64,000 nucleotides of DNA, taken from assembly GCF_051020955.1 (NCBI RefSeq), contig NW_027476852.1, positions 1 to 64,000 on the forward strand, read 5' to 3'. A program made the translations under genes and the position numbers. The notes under the pieces are model-generated. The model was given only the letters and a program-made list of their open reading frames with translations. It ran no database searches and was not told where the DNA came from. Below are positions 25,891 through 39,616 of the stretch, piece by piece. The stretch's first letter is position 1, and the number at the start of each line of letters is the position of its first letter. The DNA comes from Megalopta genalis. Lineage: Eukaryota; Arthropoda; Insecta; Hymenoptera; Halictidae.

Positions 25891-28800
25891 ATCATGTGTT
25901 TCGCTTGGATTTGAAGCTAAGCCTTCTACTTCGCATTGATTTGGAACTAAATCATGTGTTTCGCTCGGATTTGAAGCTAACTCGTTTGTTTCGCCTGCAT
26001 TTGAAGCTAAATCAATTATATCGCAAGTATTTGAAGCTGAATCATTTGTGTCGCAAGGCTTTGAGGATAAGCCTTCTACTTCGCATTAATTAGAAGGTAA
26101 ATCATGTGTTTCGCTTGGATTTGAATCTAAGCCTTCTACTTCGCATTGATTTGGAACTAAATCATGTGTTTCGCTTGGATTTGAAGCTAAGCCTTCTACT
26201 TCGCATTGATTTGGAACTAAATCATGTGTTTCGCTCGGATTTGAAGCTAACTCGTTTGTTTCGCCTGCATTTGAAGCTAAATCAATTATATCGCAAGTAT
26301 TTGAAGCTGAATCATTTGTGTCGCAAGGCTTTGAGGATAAGCCTTCTACTTTGCATTAATTTGAAGGTAAATCAGGTGTTTAGCTTGGATTTGAAGGCAA
26401 CTCGTTTGTTTCGCCTGCATTTGAAGCTAAATCATGTTTATCACAAGTATCTGAATCTAAACCTTTTTTTTCGCAAGAATATGAAGCTAAACCATGTGTT
26501 TCGCATGAATTTGAAGCTAAATCATGTGTTTCGCACAGATTTGAAGCTAACTCGTTTGTTTCGCCAGCATTTGAAGCTATATCAATTATATCGCAAGTAT
26601 TTGAAGCTAAATCATTTGTGTCGCATGGCATTGAAGATAAGCCTTCTACTTTGCATTGATTTGAAGCTAAATCATGTGTTTCGCACAGATTTGAAGCTAA
26701 CTCGTTTGTTTCGCCTGCATTTGATGCTATATCAATTATATCGCAAGTATTTGAAGCTAAATCATTTGTGTCGCATGGCTTTGAGAATAAGCCTTCTACT
26801 TTGCATTAATTTGAAGGAATATCATGTGTTTCGCTTGGATTTGAAGCTAAACCTTCTACTTCGCATTGATTTGGTACTAAATCATGTGTTTCGCTTGGAT
26901 TTGAAGCTAACTCGTTTGTTTCGCATGCATTTGAAGCTATATCAATTGTATCGCAAGTATTTGAAGCTAAATCATTTGTTTCGCATTGCTTTGAGGATAA
27001 GCCTTCTACTTCGCATTAATTTGAAGGTAAATCACGTGCTTCGCTTGGATTTGAAGCTAACTCGTTTGTTTCGCCTGCATTTGAAGCTATATCATTTATA
27101 TCGCAAGTATGTGAAACTAAATCATGTGTTTCGCTTGGATTTGAATCTAAGCCTTCTACTTCGCATTGATTTGGAACTAAATCATGTGTTTAGCTTGGAT
27201 TTGAAGCTAACTCGTTTGTTTCGCATGCATTTGAAGCTATATCAATTGTATCGCAAGTATTTGAAGCTAAACCATTTGTGTCGCATGGCTTTGAAGCTAA
27301 GCCTTCTACTTCGCATTGATTTGAAGCTAAATCATGTGTTTCGCTTGGATTTGAAGCTAAGCCTTCTACTTCGCATTGATTTGGAACTAAATCATGTGTT
27401 TCGCTTGGATTTGAAGCTAACTCGTTTGTTTCGCATGCATTTGAAGCTATATTAATTGTATCGCAAGTATTTGAAGCTAAACCATTCGTGTCGCATGGTT
27501 TTGAAGCTAAGCCTTCTACTTCGCATTGATTTGAAGCTAAATCATGTGTTTCGCTTGGATTTGAAGCTAAGCCTTCTACTTCGCATTGATTTGGAACTAA
27601 ATCATGTGTTTCGCTCGGATTTGAAGCTAACTCATTTGTTTCGCATGCATTTGAAGCTATATCAATTGTATCGCAAGTATTTGAAGCTAAACCATTTGTG
27701 TCGCATGGCTTTGAAGCTAAGCCTTCTACTTCGCATTGATTTGAAGCTAAATCATGTGTTTCGCACAGATTTGAAGCTAACCCGTTTGTTTCGCCTGCAT
27801 TTGATGCTATATCAATTATATCGCAAGTATTTGAAGCTAAATCATTTGTGTCGCATGGCTTTGAGAATAAGCCTTCTACTTCGCATTAATTTGAAGGAAT
27901 ATCATGTGTTTCGCTTGGATTTGAAGCTAAACCTTCTACTTCGCATTGATTTGGTACTAAATCATGTGTTTCGCTTGGATTTGAAGCTAACTCGTTTGTT
28001 TCGCATGCATTTGAAGCTATATTAATTGTATCGCAAGTATTTGAAGCTAAACCATTCGTGTCGCATGGCTTTGAAGCTAAGCCTTCTACTTCGCATTGAT
28101 TTGAAGCTAAATCATGTGTTTCGCTTGGATTTGAAGCTAAGCCTTCTACTTCGCATTGATTTGAAACTAAATCATGTGTTTCGCATGGATTTGAAGCTAA
28201 ATCATGTGTTTCGCATGGATGTGAAACTAACTCGTTTGTTTCGCCTGCATTTGAAGCTAAATTATGTTTATCACAAGTATCTGAATCTATACCATTTGTT
28301 TCGCAAGAATATGAAGCTAAACCATGTTTTTCGCATGAATTTGAAGCTAAATCATCTGTTTCGCACAGATTTGAAGCTAACTCGTTTGTTTCGCCTGCAT
28401 TTGAAGCTATATCAATTATATCGCAAGTATTTGAAGCTAAATCATTTGTGTCGCATGGCATTGAAGATAAGCCTTCTACTTTGCATTGATTTGAAGCTAA
28501 ATCATGTGTTTCGCACAGATTTGAAGCTAACTCGTTTGTTTCGCCTGCATTTGATGCTATATCAATTATATCGCAAGTATTTGAAGCTAAATCATTTGTG
28601 TCGCATGGCTTTGAGAATAAGCCTTCTACTTCGCATTAATTTGAAGGAATATCATGTGTTTCGCTTGGATTTGAAGCTAAACCTTCTACTTCGCATTGAT
28701 TTGGTACTAAATCATGTGTTTCGCTTGGATTTGAAGCTAACTCGTTTGTTTCGCATGCATTTGAAGCTATATCAATTGTATCGCAAGTATTTGAAGCTAA

Positions 28801-30855
28801 ATCATTTGTGTCGCATTGCTTTGAGGATAAGCCTTCTACTTCGCATTAATTTGAAGGTAAATCACGTGCTTCGCTTGGATTTGAAGCTAACTCGTCTGTT
28901 TCGCCTGCATTTGAAGCTATATCATTTATATCTCAAGTATATGAAGCTAAACCATTTGTTGCCGAAGAATATGAAGCTAAACCATGTGTTTCGCCTGGAT
29001 TTGAAGCTAACTCGTTTGTTTCGCCTGCATTTGAAGCTAAATCAATTATATCGCAAGTATTTGAAGCTGAATCATTTGTGTCGCATGGCTTTGAGGATAA
29101 GCCTTCTACTTCGCATTAATTAGAAGGTAAATCATGTGTTTCGCTTGGATTTGAATCTAAGCCTTCTACTTCGCATTGATTTGGAACTAAATCATGTGTT
29201 TCGCTCGGATTTGAAGCTAACTCATTTGTTTCGCATGCATTTGAAGCTATATCAATTGTATCGCAAGTATTTGAAGCTAAACCATTTGTGTCGCATGGCT
29301 TTGAAGCTAAGCCTTCTACTTCGCTTTGATTTGAAGCTAAATCATGTGTTTCGCTTGGATTTGAAGCTAAGCCTTCTACTTCGCATTGATTTGGAACTAA
29401 ATCATGTGTTTCGCTCGGATTTGAAGCTAACTCGTTTGTTTCGCCTGCATTTGAAGCTAAATCAATTATATCGCAAGTATTTGAAGCTGAATCATTTGTG
29501 TCGCAAGGCTTTGAGGATAAGCCTTCTACTTCGCATTAATTAGAAGGTAAATCATGTGTTTCGCTTGGATTTGAATCTAAGCCTTCTACTTCGCATTGAT
29601 TTGGAACTAAATCATGTGTTTCGCTTGGATTTGAAGCTAAGCCTTCTACTTCGCATTGATTTGGAACTAAATCATGTGTTTCGCTCGGATTTGAAGCTAA
29701 CTCGTTTGTTTCGCCTGCATTTGAAGCTAAATCAATTATATCGCAAGTATTTGAAGCTGAATCATTTGTGTCGCAAGGCTTTGAGGATAAGCCTTCTACT
29801 TTGCATTAATTTGAAGGTAAATCAGGTGTTTAGCTTGGATTTGAAGGCAACTCGTTTGTTTCGCCTGCATTTGAAGCTAAATCATGTTTATCACAAGTAT
29901 CTGAATCTAAACCTTTTTTTTCGCAAGAATATGAAGCTAAACCATGTGTTTCGCATGAATTTGAAGCTAAATCATGTGTTTCGCACTGATTTGAAGCTAA
30001 CTCGTTTGTTTCGCCAGCATTTGAAGCTATATCAATTATATCGCAAGTATTTGAAGCTAAATCATTTGTGTCGCATGGCATTGAAGATAAGCCTTCTACT
30101 TTGCATTGATTTGAAGCTAAATCATGTGTTTCGCACAGATTTGAAGCTAACTCGTTTGTTTCGCCTGCATTTGATGCTATATCAATTATATCGCAAGTAT
30201 TTGAAGCTAAATCATTTGTGTCGCATGGCTTTGAGAATAAGCCTTCTACTTTGCATTAATTTGAAGGAATATCATGTGTTTCGCTTGGATTTGAAGCTAA
30301 ACCTTCTACTTCGCATTGATTTGGTACTAAATCATGTGTTTCGCTTGGATTTGAAGCTAACTCGTTTGTTTCGCATGCATTTGAAGCTATATCAATTGTA
30401 TCGCAAGTATTTGAAGCTAAATCATTTGTTTCGCATTGCTTTGAGGATAAGCCTTCTACTTCGCATTAATTTGAAGGTAAATCACGTGCTTCGCTTGGAT
30501 TTGAAGCTAACTCGTTTGTTTCGCCTGCATTTGAAGCTATATCATTTATATCGCAAGTATGTGAAACTAAATCATGTGTTTCGCTTGGATTTGAATCTAA
30601 GCCTTCTACTTCGCATTGATTTGGAACTAAATCATGTGTTTAGCTTGGATATGAAGCTAACTCGTTTGTTTCGCATGCATTTGAAGCTATATCAATTGTA
30701 TCGCAAGTATTTGAAGCTAAACCATTTGTGTCGCATGGCTTTGAAGCTAAGCCTTCTACTTCGCATTGATTTGAAGCTAAATCATGTGTTTCGCTTGGAT
30801 TTGAAGCTAAGCCTTCTACTTCGCATTGATTTGGAACTAAATCATGTGTTTCGCT
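23901..30855 (+). repeat. Tandem segmental duplication, period 3,450 bp
   Basis: 23901-27405 matches 27351-30855 at an offset of exactly 3,450 bp (115 monomers, 23 times 150). Rare private variants are shared, including TATATTAATTGTATCG (24000 and 27450), CTAACCCGTTTG (24328 and 27778) and GAATCTATACC (24833 and 28283). I noticed only one or two differences, such as GCACTGATTTG near 29984 against GCACAGATTTG near 26534. Either a very recent duplication or an assembly artefact. Confidence 0.9.
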
Positions 30856-33800
30856 CGGATTTGAAGCTAACTCGTTTGTTTCGCATGCATTTGAAGCTAT
30901 ATCAATTGTATCGCAAGTATTTGAAGCTAAACCATTTGTGTCGCATGGCTTTGAAGCTAAGCCTTCTACTTCGCATTGATTTGGTACTAAATCATGTGTT
31001 TCGCTTGGATTTGATGCTAACTCGTTTGTTTCGCATGCATTTGAAGCTATATCAATTGTATCGCAAGTATTTGAAGCTAAATCATTTGTGTCGCATTGCT
31101 TTGAGGATAAGCCTTCTACTTCGCATTAATTTGAAGGTAAATCACGTGCTTCGCTTGGATTTGAAGCTAACTCGTTTGTTTCGCCTGCATTTGAGGCTAT
31201 ATCATTTATATCGCTAGTATGTGAAGCTAAATCATTTGTTCCGCATGGATATGAAGCTATGTCGACTACTTCGCATTGATTTGAAACTAAATCATGTGTT
31301 TCGCACAGATTTGAAGCTAACTCGTTTGTTTCGCCCTTATTTGAAGCTATATCATTTATATCGCAAGTCTGTGAAGCTAAATCATTTGTTTCGCATGGAG
31401 TTGAAGCTAAGGCTTCTACTTCGCATTGATTTGACACTAAATCATGTGTTTCGCTTGGATTTGAAGCTAACTCGTTTGTTTCGCCTGCATTTGATGCTGT
31501 ATCAATTATATCGCAAGTATTTGAAGCTAAATCATTTGTGTCGCATGGCTTTGAAGCTAACTCGTTTGTTTCGTCTGCATTGAAGCTATATCACTTCTAT
31601 TGCAAGTATTTGAATCTAAATCATTTGTGTCGCACGGATTTGAAGCTAAATCTTCTACTTCGCATTGATTTGAAACTAAATCATCTGTTTTGCTTGGATT
31701 TGAATCTAACTCGTTTGTTTCGCCTGCATTGAAGCTATATCACTTCTATCGCAAGTATTTGAAGCTAAATCATTTGTGTCGCATGGATTTGAAGCTAAGC
31801 CTTCTACTTCGCATTGATTTGGAACTAAATCATGTGTTTCGCTTGGATTTGAAGCTAACTCGACTGTTTCGCCTGCATTTGAAGCTATATCATTTATATC
31901 GCAAGTATATGAAGCTAAACCATTTGTTGCGGAAGAATATGAAGCTAAACCATGTGTTTCGCCTGGATTTGAAGCTAACTCGTTTGTTTCGCCTGCATTT
32001 GAAGCTAAATCAATTATATCGCAAGTATTTGAAGCTGAATCATTTGTGTCGCAAGGCTTTGAGGATAAGCCTTCTACTTCGCATTAATTAGAAGGTAAAT
32101 CATGTGTTTCGCTTGGATTTGAATCTAAGCCTTCTACTTCGCATTGATTTGGAACTAAATCATGTGTTTCGCTTGGATTTGAAGCTAACTCGTTTGTTTC
32201 GCATGCATTTGAAGCTATATTAATTGTATCGCAAGTATTTGAAGCTAAACCATTCGTGTCGCATGGTTTTGAAGCTAAGCCTTCTACTTCGCATTGATTT
32301 GAAGCTAAATCATGTGTTTCGCTTGGATTTGAAGCTAAGCCTTCTACTTCGCATTGATTTGGAACTAAATCATGTGTTTCGCTCGGATTTGAAGCTAACT
32401 CATTTGTTTCGCATGCATTTGAAGCTATATCAATTGTATCGCAAGTATTTGAAGCTAAACCATTTGTGTCGCATGGCTTTGAAGCTAAGCCTTCTACTTC
32501 GCATTGATTTGAAGCTAAATCATGTGTTTCGCACAGATTTGAAGCTAACCCGTTTGTTTCGCCTGCATTTGATGCTATATCAATTATATCGCAAGTATTT
32601 GAAGCTAAATCATTTGTGTCGCATGGCTTTGAGAATAAGCCTTCTACTTCGCATTAATTTGAAGGAATATCATGTGTTTCGCTTGGATTTGAAGCTAAAC
32701 CTTCTACTTCGCATTGATTTGGTACTAAATCATGTGTTTCGCTTGGATTTGAAGCTAACTCGTTTGTTTCGCATGCATTTGAAGCTATATTAATTGTATC
32801 GCAAGTATTTGAAGCTAAACCATTCGTGTCGCATGGCTTTGAAGCTAAGCCTTCTACTTCGCATTGATTTGAAGCTAAATCATGTGTTTCGCTTGGATTT
32901 GAAGCTAAGCCTTCTACTTCGCGTTGATTTGAAACTAAATCATGTGTTTCGCATGGATTTGAAGCTAAATCATGTGTTTCGCATGGATGTGAAACTAACT
33001 CGTTTGTTTCGCCTGCATTTGAAGCTAAATTATGTTTATCACAAGTATCTGAATCTAAACCATTTGTTTCGCAAGAATATGAAGCTAAACCATGTTTTTC
33101 GCATGAATTTGAAGCTAAATCATCTGTTTCGCACAGATTTGAAGCTAACTCGTTTGTTTCGCCTGCATTTGAAGCTATATCAATTATATCGCAAGTATTT
33201 GAAGCTAAATCATTTGTGTCGCATGGCATTGAAGATAAGCCTTCTACTTTGCATTGATTTGAAGCTAAATCATGTGTTTCGCACAGATTTGAAGCTAACT
33301 CGTTTGTTTCGCCTGCATTTGATGCTATATCAATTATATCGCAAGTATTTGAAGCTAAATCATTTGTGTCGCATGGCTTTGAGAATAAGCCTTCTACTTC
33401 GCATTAATTTGAAGGAATATCATGTGTTTCGCTTGGATTTGAAGCTAAACCTTCTACTTCGCATTGATTTGGTACTAAATCATGTGTTTCGCTTGGATTT
33501 GAAGCTAACTCGTTTGTTTCGCATGCATTTGAAGCTATATCAATTGTATCGCAAGTATTTGAAGCTAAATCATTTGTGTCGCATTGCTTTGAGGATAAGC
33601 CTTCTACTTCGCATTAATTTGAAGGTAAATCACGTGCTTCGCTTGGATTTGAAGCTAACTCGTCTGTTTCGCCTGCATTTGAAGCTATATCATTTATATC
33701 TCAAGTATATGAAGCTAAACCATTTGTTGCCGAAGAATATGAAGCTAAACCATGTGTTTCGCCTGGATTTGAAGCTAACTCGTTTGTTTCGCCTGCATTT

Positions 33801-36800
33801 GAAGCTAAATCAATTATATCGCAAGTATTTGAAGCTGAATCATTTGTGTCGCATGGCTTTGAGGATAAGCCTTCTACTTCGCATTAATTAGAAGGTAAAT
33901 CATGTGTTTCGCTTGGATTTGAATCTAAGCCTTCTACTTCGCATTGATTTGGAACTAAATCATGTGTTTCGCTCGGATTTGAAGCTAACTCATTTGTTTC
34001 GCATGCATTTGAAGCTATATCAATTGTATCGCAAGTATTTGAAGCTAAACCATTTGTGTCGCATGGCTTTGAAGCTAAGCCTTCTACTTCGCATTGATTT
34101 GAAGCTAAATCATGTGTTTCGCACAGATTTGAAGCTAACTCGTTTGTTTCGCCTGCATTTGATGCTATATCAATTATATCGCAAGTATTTGAAGCTAAAT
34201 CATTTGTGTCGCATGGCTTTGAGAATAAGCCTTCTACTTCGCATTAATTTGAAGGAATATCATGTGTTTCGCTTGGATTTGAAGCTAAACCTTCTACTTC
34301 GCATTGATTTGGTACTAAATCATGTGTTTCGCTTGGATTTGAAGCTAACTCGTTTGTTTCGCATGCATTTGAAGCTATATCAATTGTATCGCAAGTATTT
34401 GAAGCTAAATCATTTGTGTCGCATTGCTTTGAGGATAAGCCTTCTACTTCGCATTAATTTGAAGGTAAATCACGTGCTTCGCTTGGATTTGAAGCTAACT
34501 CGTTTGTTTCGCCTGCATTTGAGGCTACATCATTTATATCGCTAGTATGTGAGGCTAAATCATTTGTTCCGCATGGATATGAAGCTATGTCGACTACTTC
34601 GCATTGATTTGAAACTAAATCATGTGTTTCGCACAGATTTGAAGCTAACTCGTTTGTTTCGCCCTTATTTGAAGCTATATCATTTATATCGCAAGTCTGT
34701 GAAGCTAAATCATTTGTTTCGCATGGAGTTGAAGCTAAGGCTTCTACTTCGCATTGATTTGACACTAAATCATGTGTTTCGCTTGGATTTGAAGCTAACT
34801 CGTTTGTTTCGCCTGCATTTGATGCTGTATCAATTATATCGCAAGTATTTGAAGCTAAATCATTTGTGTCGCATGGCTTTGAAGCTAACTCGTTTGTTTC
34901 GTCTGCATTGAAGCTATATCACTTCTATTGCAAGTATGTGAATCTAAATCATTTGTGTCGCACGGATTTGAAGCTAAGTCTTCTACTTCGCATTGATTTG
35001 AAACTAAATCATCTGTTTTGCTTGGATTTGAATCTAACTCGTTTGTTTCGCCTGCATTTGAAGCTTTATCAATTACATCGCAATTATCTGAAGCTAAATC
35101 ATTTGTTTCTCATGTATGTGAAGCTAAGCCTTCTACTTCGCATTGATTTGAAACTAAACCATGTGTTTCGCTGGGATTTGAAGCTAACTCGTCTGTTTCG
35201 CCTGCATTTGAAGCTATATCATTTATATCTCAAGTATATGAAGCTAAACCATTTGTTGCGGAAGAATATGAAGCTAAACCATGTGTTTCGCCTGGATTTG
35301 AAGCTAACTCGTTTGTTTCGCCTGCATTTGAAGCTAAATCAATTATATCGCAAGTATTTGAAGCTGAATCATTTGTGTCGCAAGGCTTTGAGGATAAGCC
35401 TTCTACTTCGCATTAATTAGAAGGTAAATCATGTGTTTCGCTTGGATTTGAATCTAAGCCTTCTACTTCGCATTGATTTGGAACTAAATCAAGTGTTTCG
35501 CTTGGATTTGAAGCTAACTCGTTTGTTTCGCATGCATTTGAAGCTATATCAATTGTATCGCAAGTATTTGAAGCTAAACCATTTGTGTCGCATGGCTTTG
35601 AAGCTAAGCCTTCTACTTCGCTTTGATTTGAAGCTAAATCATGTGTTTCGCTTGGATTTGAAGCTAAGCCTTCTACTTCGCATTGATTTGGAACTAAATC
35701 ATGTGTTTCGCTCGGATTTGAAGCTAACTCGTTTGTTTCGCCTGCATTTGAAGCTAAATCAATTATATCGCAAGTATTTGAAGCTGAATCATTTGTGTCG
35801 CAAGGCTTTGAGGATAAGCCTTCTACTTCGCATTAATTAGAAGGTAAATCATGTGTTTCGCTTGGATTTGAATCTAAGCCTTCTACTTCGCATTGATTTG
35901 GAACTAAATCATGTGTTTCGCTTGGATTTGAAGCTAAGCCTTCTACTTCGCATTGATTTGGAACTAAATCATGTGTTTCGCTCGGATTTGAAGCTAACTC
36001 GTTTGTTTCGCCTGCATTTGAAGCTAAATCAATTATATCGCAAGTATTTGAAGCTGAATCATTTGTGTCGCAAGGCTTTGAGGATAAGCCTTCTACTTTG
36101 CATTAATTTGAAGGTAAATCAGGTGTTTAGCATGGATTTGAAGGCAACTCGTTTGTTTCGCCTGCATTTGAAGCTAAATCATGTTTATCACAAGTATCTG
36201 AATCTAAACCTTTTTTTTCGCAAGAATATGAAGCTAAACCATGTGTTTCGCATGAATTTGAAGCTAAATCATGTGTTTCGCACAGATTTGAAGCTAACTC
36301 GTTTGTTTCGCCAGCATTTGAAGCTATATCAATTATATCGCAAGTATTTGAAGCTAAATCATTTGTGTCGCATGGCATTGAAGATAAGCCTTCTACTTTG
36401 CATTGATTTGAAGCTAAATCATGTGTTTCGCACAGATTTGAAGCTAACTCGTTTGTTTCGCCTGCATTTGATGCTATATCAATTATATCGCAAGTATTTG
36501 AAGCTAAATCATTTGTGTCGCATGGCTTTGAGAATAAGCCTTCTACTTTGCATTAATTTGAAGGAATATCATGTGTTTCGCTTGGATTTGAAGCTAAACC
36601 TTCTACTTCGCATTGATTTGGTACTAAATCATGTGTTTCGCTTGGATTTGAAGCTAACTCGTTTGTTTCGCATGCATTTGAAGCTATATCAATTGTATCG
36701 CAAGTATTTGAAGCTAAATCATTTGTTTCGCATTGCTTTGAGGATAAGCCTTCTACTTCGCATTAATTTGAAGGTAAATCACGTGCTTCGCTTGGATTTG

Positions 36801-39616
36801 AAGCTAACTCGTTTGTTTCGCCTGCATTTGAAGCTATATCATTTATATCGCAAGTATGTGAAACTAAATCATGTGTTTCGCTTGGATTTGAATCTAAGCC
36901 TTCTACTTCGCATTGATTTGGAACTAAATCATGTGTTTAGCTTGGATTTGAAGCTAACTCGTTTGTTTCGCATGCATTTGAAGCTATATCAATTGTATCG
37001 CAAGTATTTGAAGCTAAACCATTTGTGTCGCATGGCTTTGAAGCTAAGCCTTCTACTTCGCATTGATTTGAAGCTAAATCATGTGTTTCGCTTGGATTTG
37101 AAGCTAAGCCTTCTACTTCGCATTGATTTGGAACTAAATCATGTGTTTCGCTCGGATTTGAAGCTAACTCGTTTGTTTCGCATGCATTTGAAGCTATATC
37201 AATTGTATCGCAAGTATTTGAAGCTAAACCATTTGTGTCGCATGGCTTTGAAGCTAAGCCTTCTACTTCGCATTGATTTGGTACTAAATCATGTGTTTCG
37301 CTTGGATTTGAAGCTAACTCGTTTGTTTCGCATGCATTTGAAGCTATATCAATTGTATCGCAAGTATTTGAAGCTAAATCATTTGTGTCGCATTGCTTTG
37401 AGGATAAGCCTTCTACTTCGCATTAATTTGAAGGTAAATCACGTGCTTCGCTTGAATTTGAAGCTAACTCGTTTGTTTCGCCTGCATTTGAGGCTATATC
37501 ATTTATATCGCTAGTATGTGAAGCTAAATCATTTGTTCCGCATGGATATGAAGCTATGTCGACTACTTCGCATTGATTTGAAACTAAATCATGTGTTTCG
37601 CACAGATTTGAAGCTAACTCGTTTGTTTCGCCCTTATTTGAAGCTATATCATTTATATCGCAAGTCTGTGAAGCTAAATCATTTGTTTCGCATGGAGTTG
37701 AAGCTAAGGCTTCTACTTCGCATTGATTTGACACTAAATCATGTGTTTCGCTTGGATTTGAAGCTAACTCGTTTGTTTCGCCTGCATTTGATGCTGTATC
37801 AATTATATCGCAAGTATTTGAAGCTAAATCATTTGTGTCGCATGGCTTTGAATCTAACTCGTTTGTTTCGCCTGCATTTGAAGCTTTATCAATTATATCG
37901 CAATTATCTGAAGCTAAATCATTTGTTTCTCATGTATGTGAAGCTAAGCCTTCTACTTCGCATTGATTTGAAACTAAACCATGTGTTTCGCTGGGATTTG
38001 AAGCTAACTCGTCTGTTTCGCCTGCATTTGAAGCTATATCATTTATATCTCAAGTATATGAAGCTAAACCATTTGTTGCGGAAGAATATGAAGCTAAACC
38101 ATGTGTTTCGCCTGGATTTGAAGCTAACTCGTTTGTTTCGCCTGCATTTGAAGCTAAATCAATTATATCGCAAGTATTTGAAGCTGAATCATTTGTGTCG
38201 CAAGGCTTTGAGGATAAGCCTTCTACTTCGCATTAATTAGAAGGTAAATCATGTGTTTCGCTTGGATTTGAATCTAAGCCTTCTACTTCGCATTGATTTG
38301 GAACTAAATCATGTGTTTCGCTTGGATTTGAAGCTAACTCGTTTGTTTCGCATGCATTTGAAGCTATATTAATTGTTTCGCAAGTATTTGAAGCTAAACC
38401 ATTCGTGTCGCATGGCTTTGAAGCTAAGCCTTCTACTTCGCATTGATTTGAAGCTAAATCATGTGTTTCGCTTGGATTTGAAGCTAAGCCTTCTACTTCG
38501 CATTGATTTGGAACTAAATCATGTGTTTCGCTCGGATTTGAAGCTAACTCGTTTGTTTCGCACGCATTTGAAGCTATATCAATTGTATCGCAAGTATTTG
38601 AAGCTAAACCATTTGTGTCGCATGGCTTTGAAGCTAAGCCTTCTACTTCGCATTGATTTGAAGCTAAATCATGTGTTTCGCACAGATTTGAAGCTAACCC
38701 GTTTGTTTCGCCTGCATTTGATGCTATATCAATTATATCGCAAGTATTTGAAGCTAAATCATTTGTGTCGCATGGCTTTGAGAATAAGCCTTCTACTTCG
38801 CATTAATTTGAAGGAATATCATGTGTTTCGCTTGGATTTGAAGCTAAACCTTCTACTTCGCATTGATTTGGTACTAAATCATGTGTTTCGCTTGGATTTG
38901 AAGCTAACTCGTTTGTTTCGCATGCATTTGAAGCTATATCAATTGTATCGCAAGTATTTGAAGCTAAATCATTTGTGTCGCATTGCTTTGAGGATAAGCC
39001 TTCTACTTCGCATTAATTTGAAGGTAAATCACGTGCTTCGCTTGGATTTGAAGCTAACTCGTTTGTTTCGCCTGCATTTGAGGCTATATCATTTATATCG
39101 CTAGTATGTGAAGCTAAATCATTTGTTCCGCATGGATATGAAGCTATGTCGACTACTTCGCATTGATTTGAAACTAAATCATGTGTTTCGCATGGATTTG
39201 AAGCTAAATCATGTGTTTCACATGGATGTGAAACTAACTCGTTTGTTTCGCCTGCATTTGAAGCTAAATTATGTTTATCACAAGTATCTGAATCTAAACC
39301 ATTTGTTTCGCAAGAATATGAAGCTAAACCATGTGTTTCGCATGAATTTGAAGCTAAATCATCTGTTTCGCACAGATTTGAAGCTAACTCGTTTGTTTCG
39401 CCTGCATTTGAAGCTATATCAATTATATCGCAAGTATTTGAAGCTAAATCATTTGTGTCGCCTGGCTTTGAAGATAAGCCTTCTACTTTGCATTAATTTG
39501 AAGGTAAATCAGGTGTTTAGCTTGGATTTGAAGGCAACTCGTTTGTTTCGCCTGCATTTGAAGCTAAATCATGTTTATCACAAGTATCTGAATCTAAACC
39601 TTTTTTTCGCAAGAAT

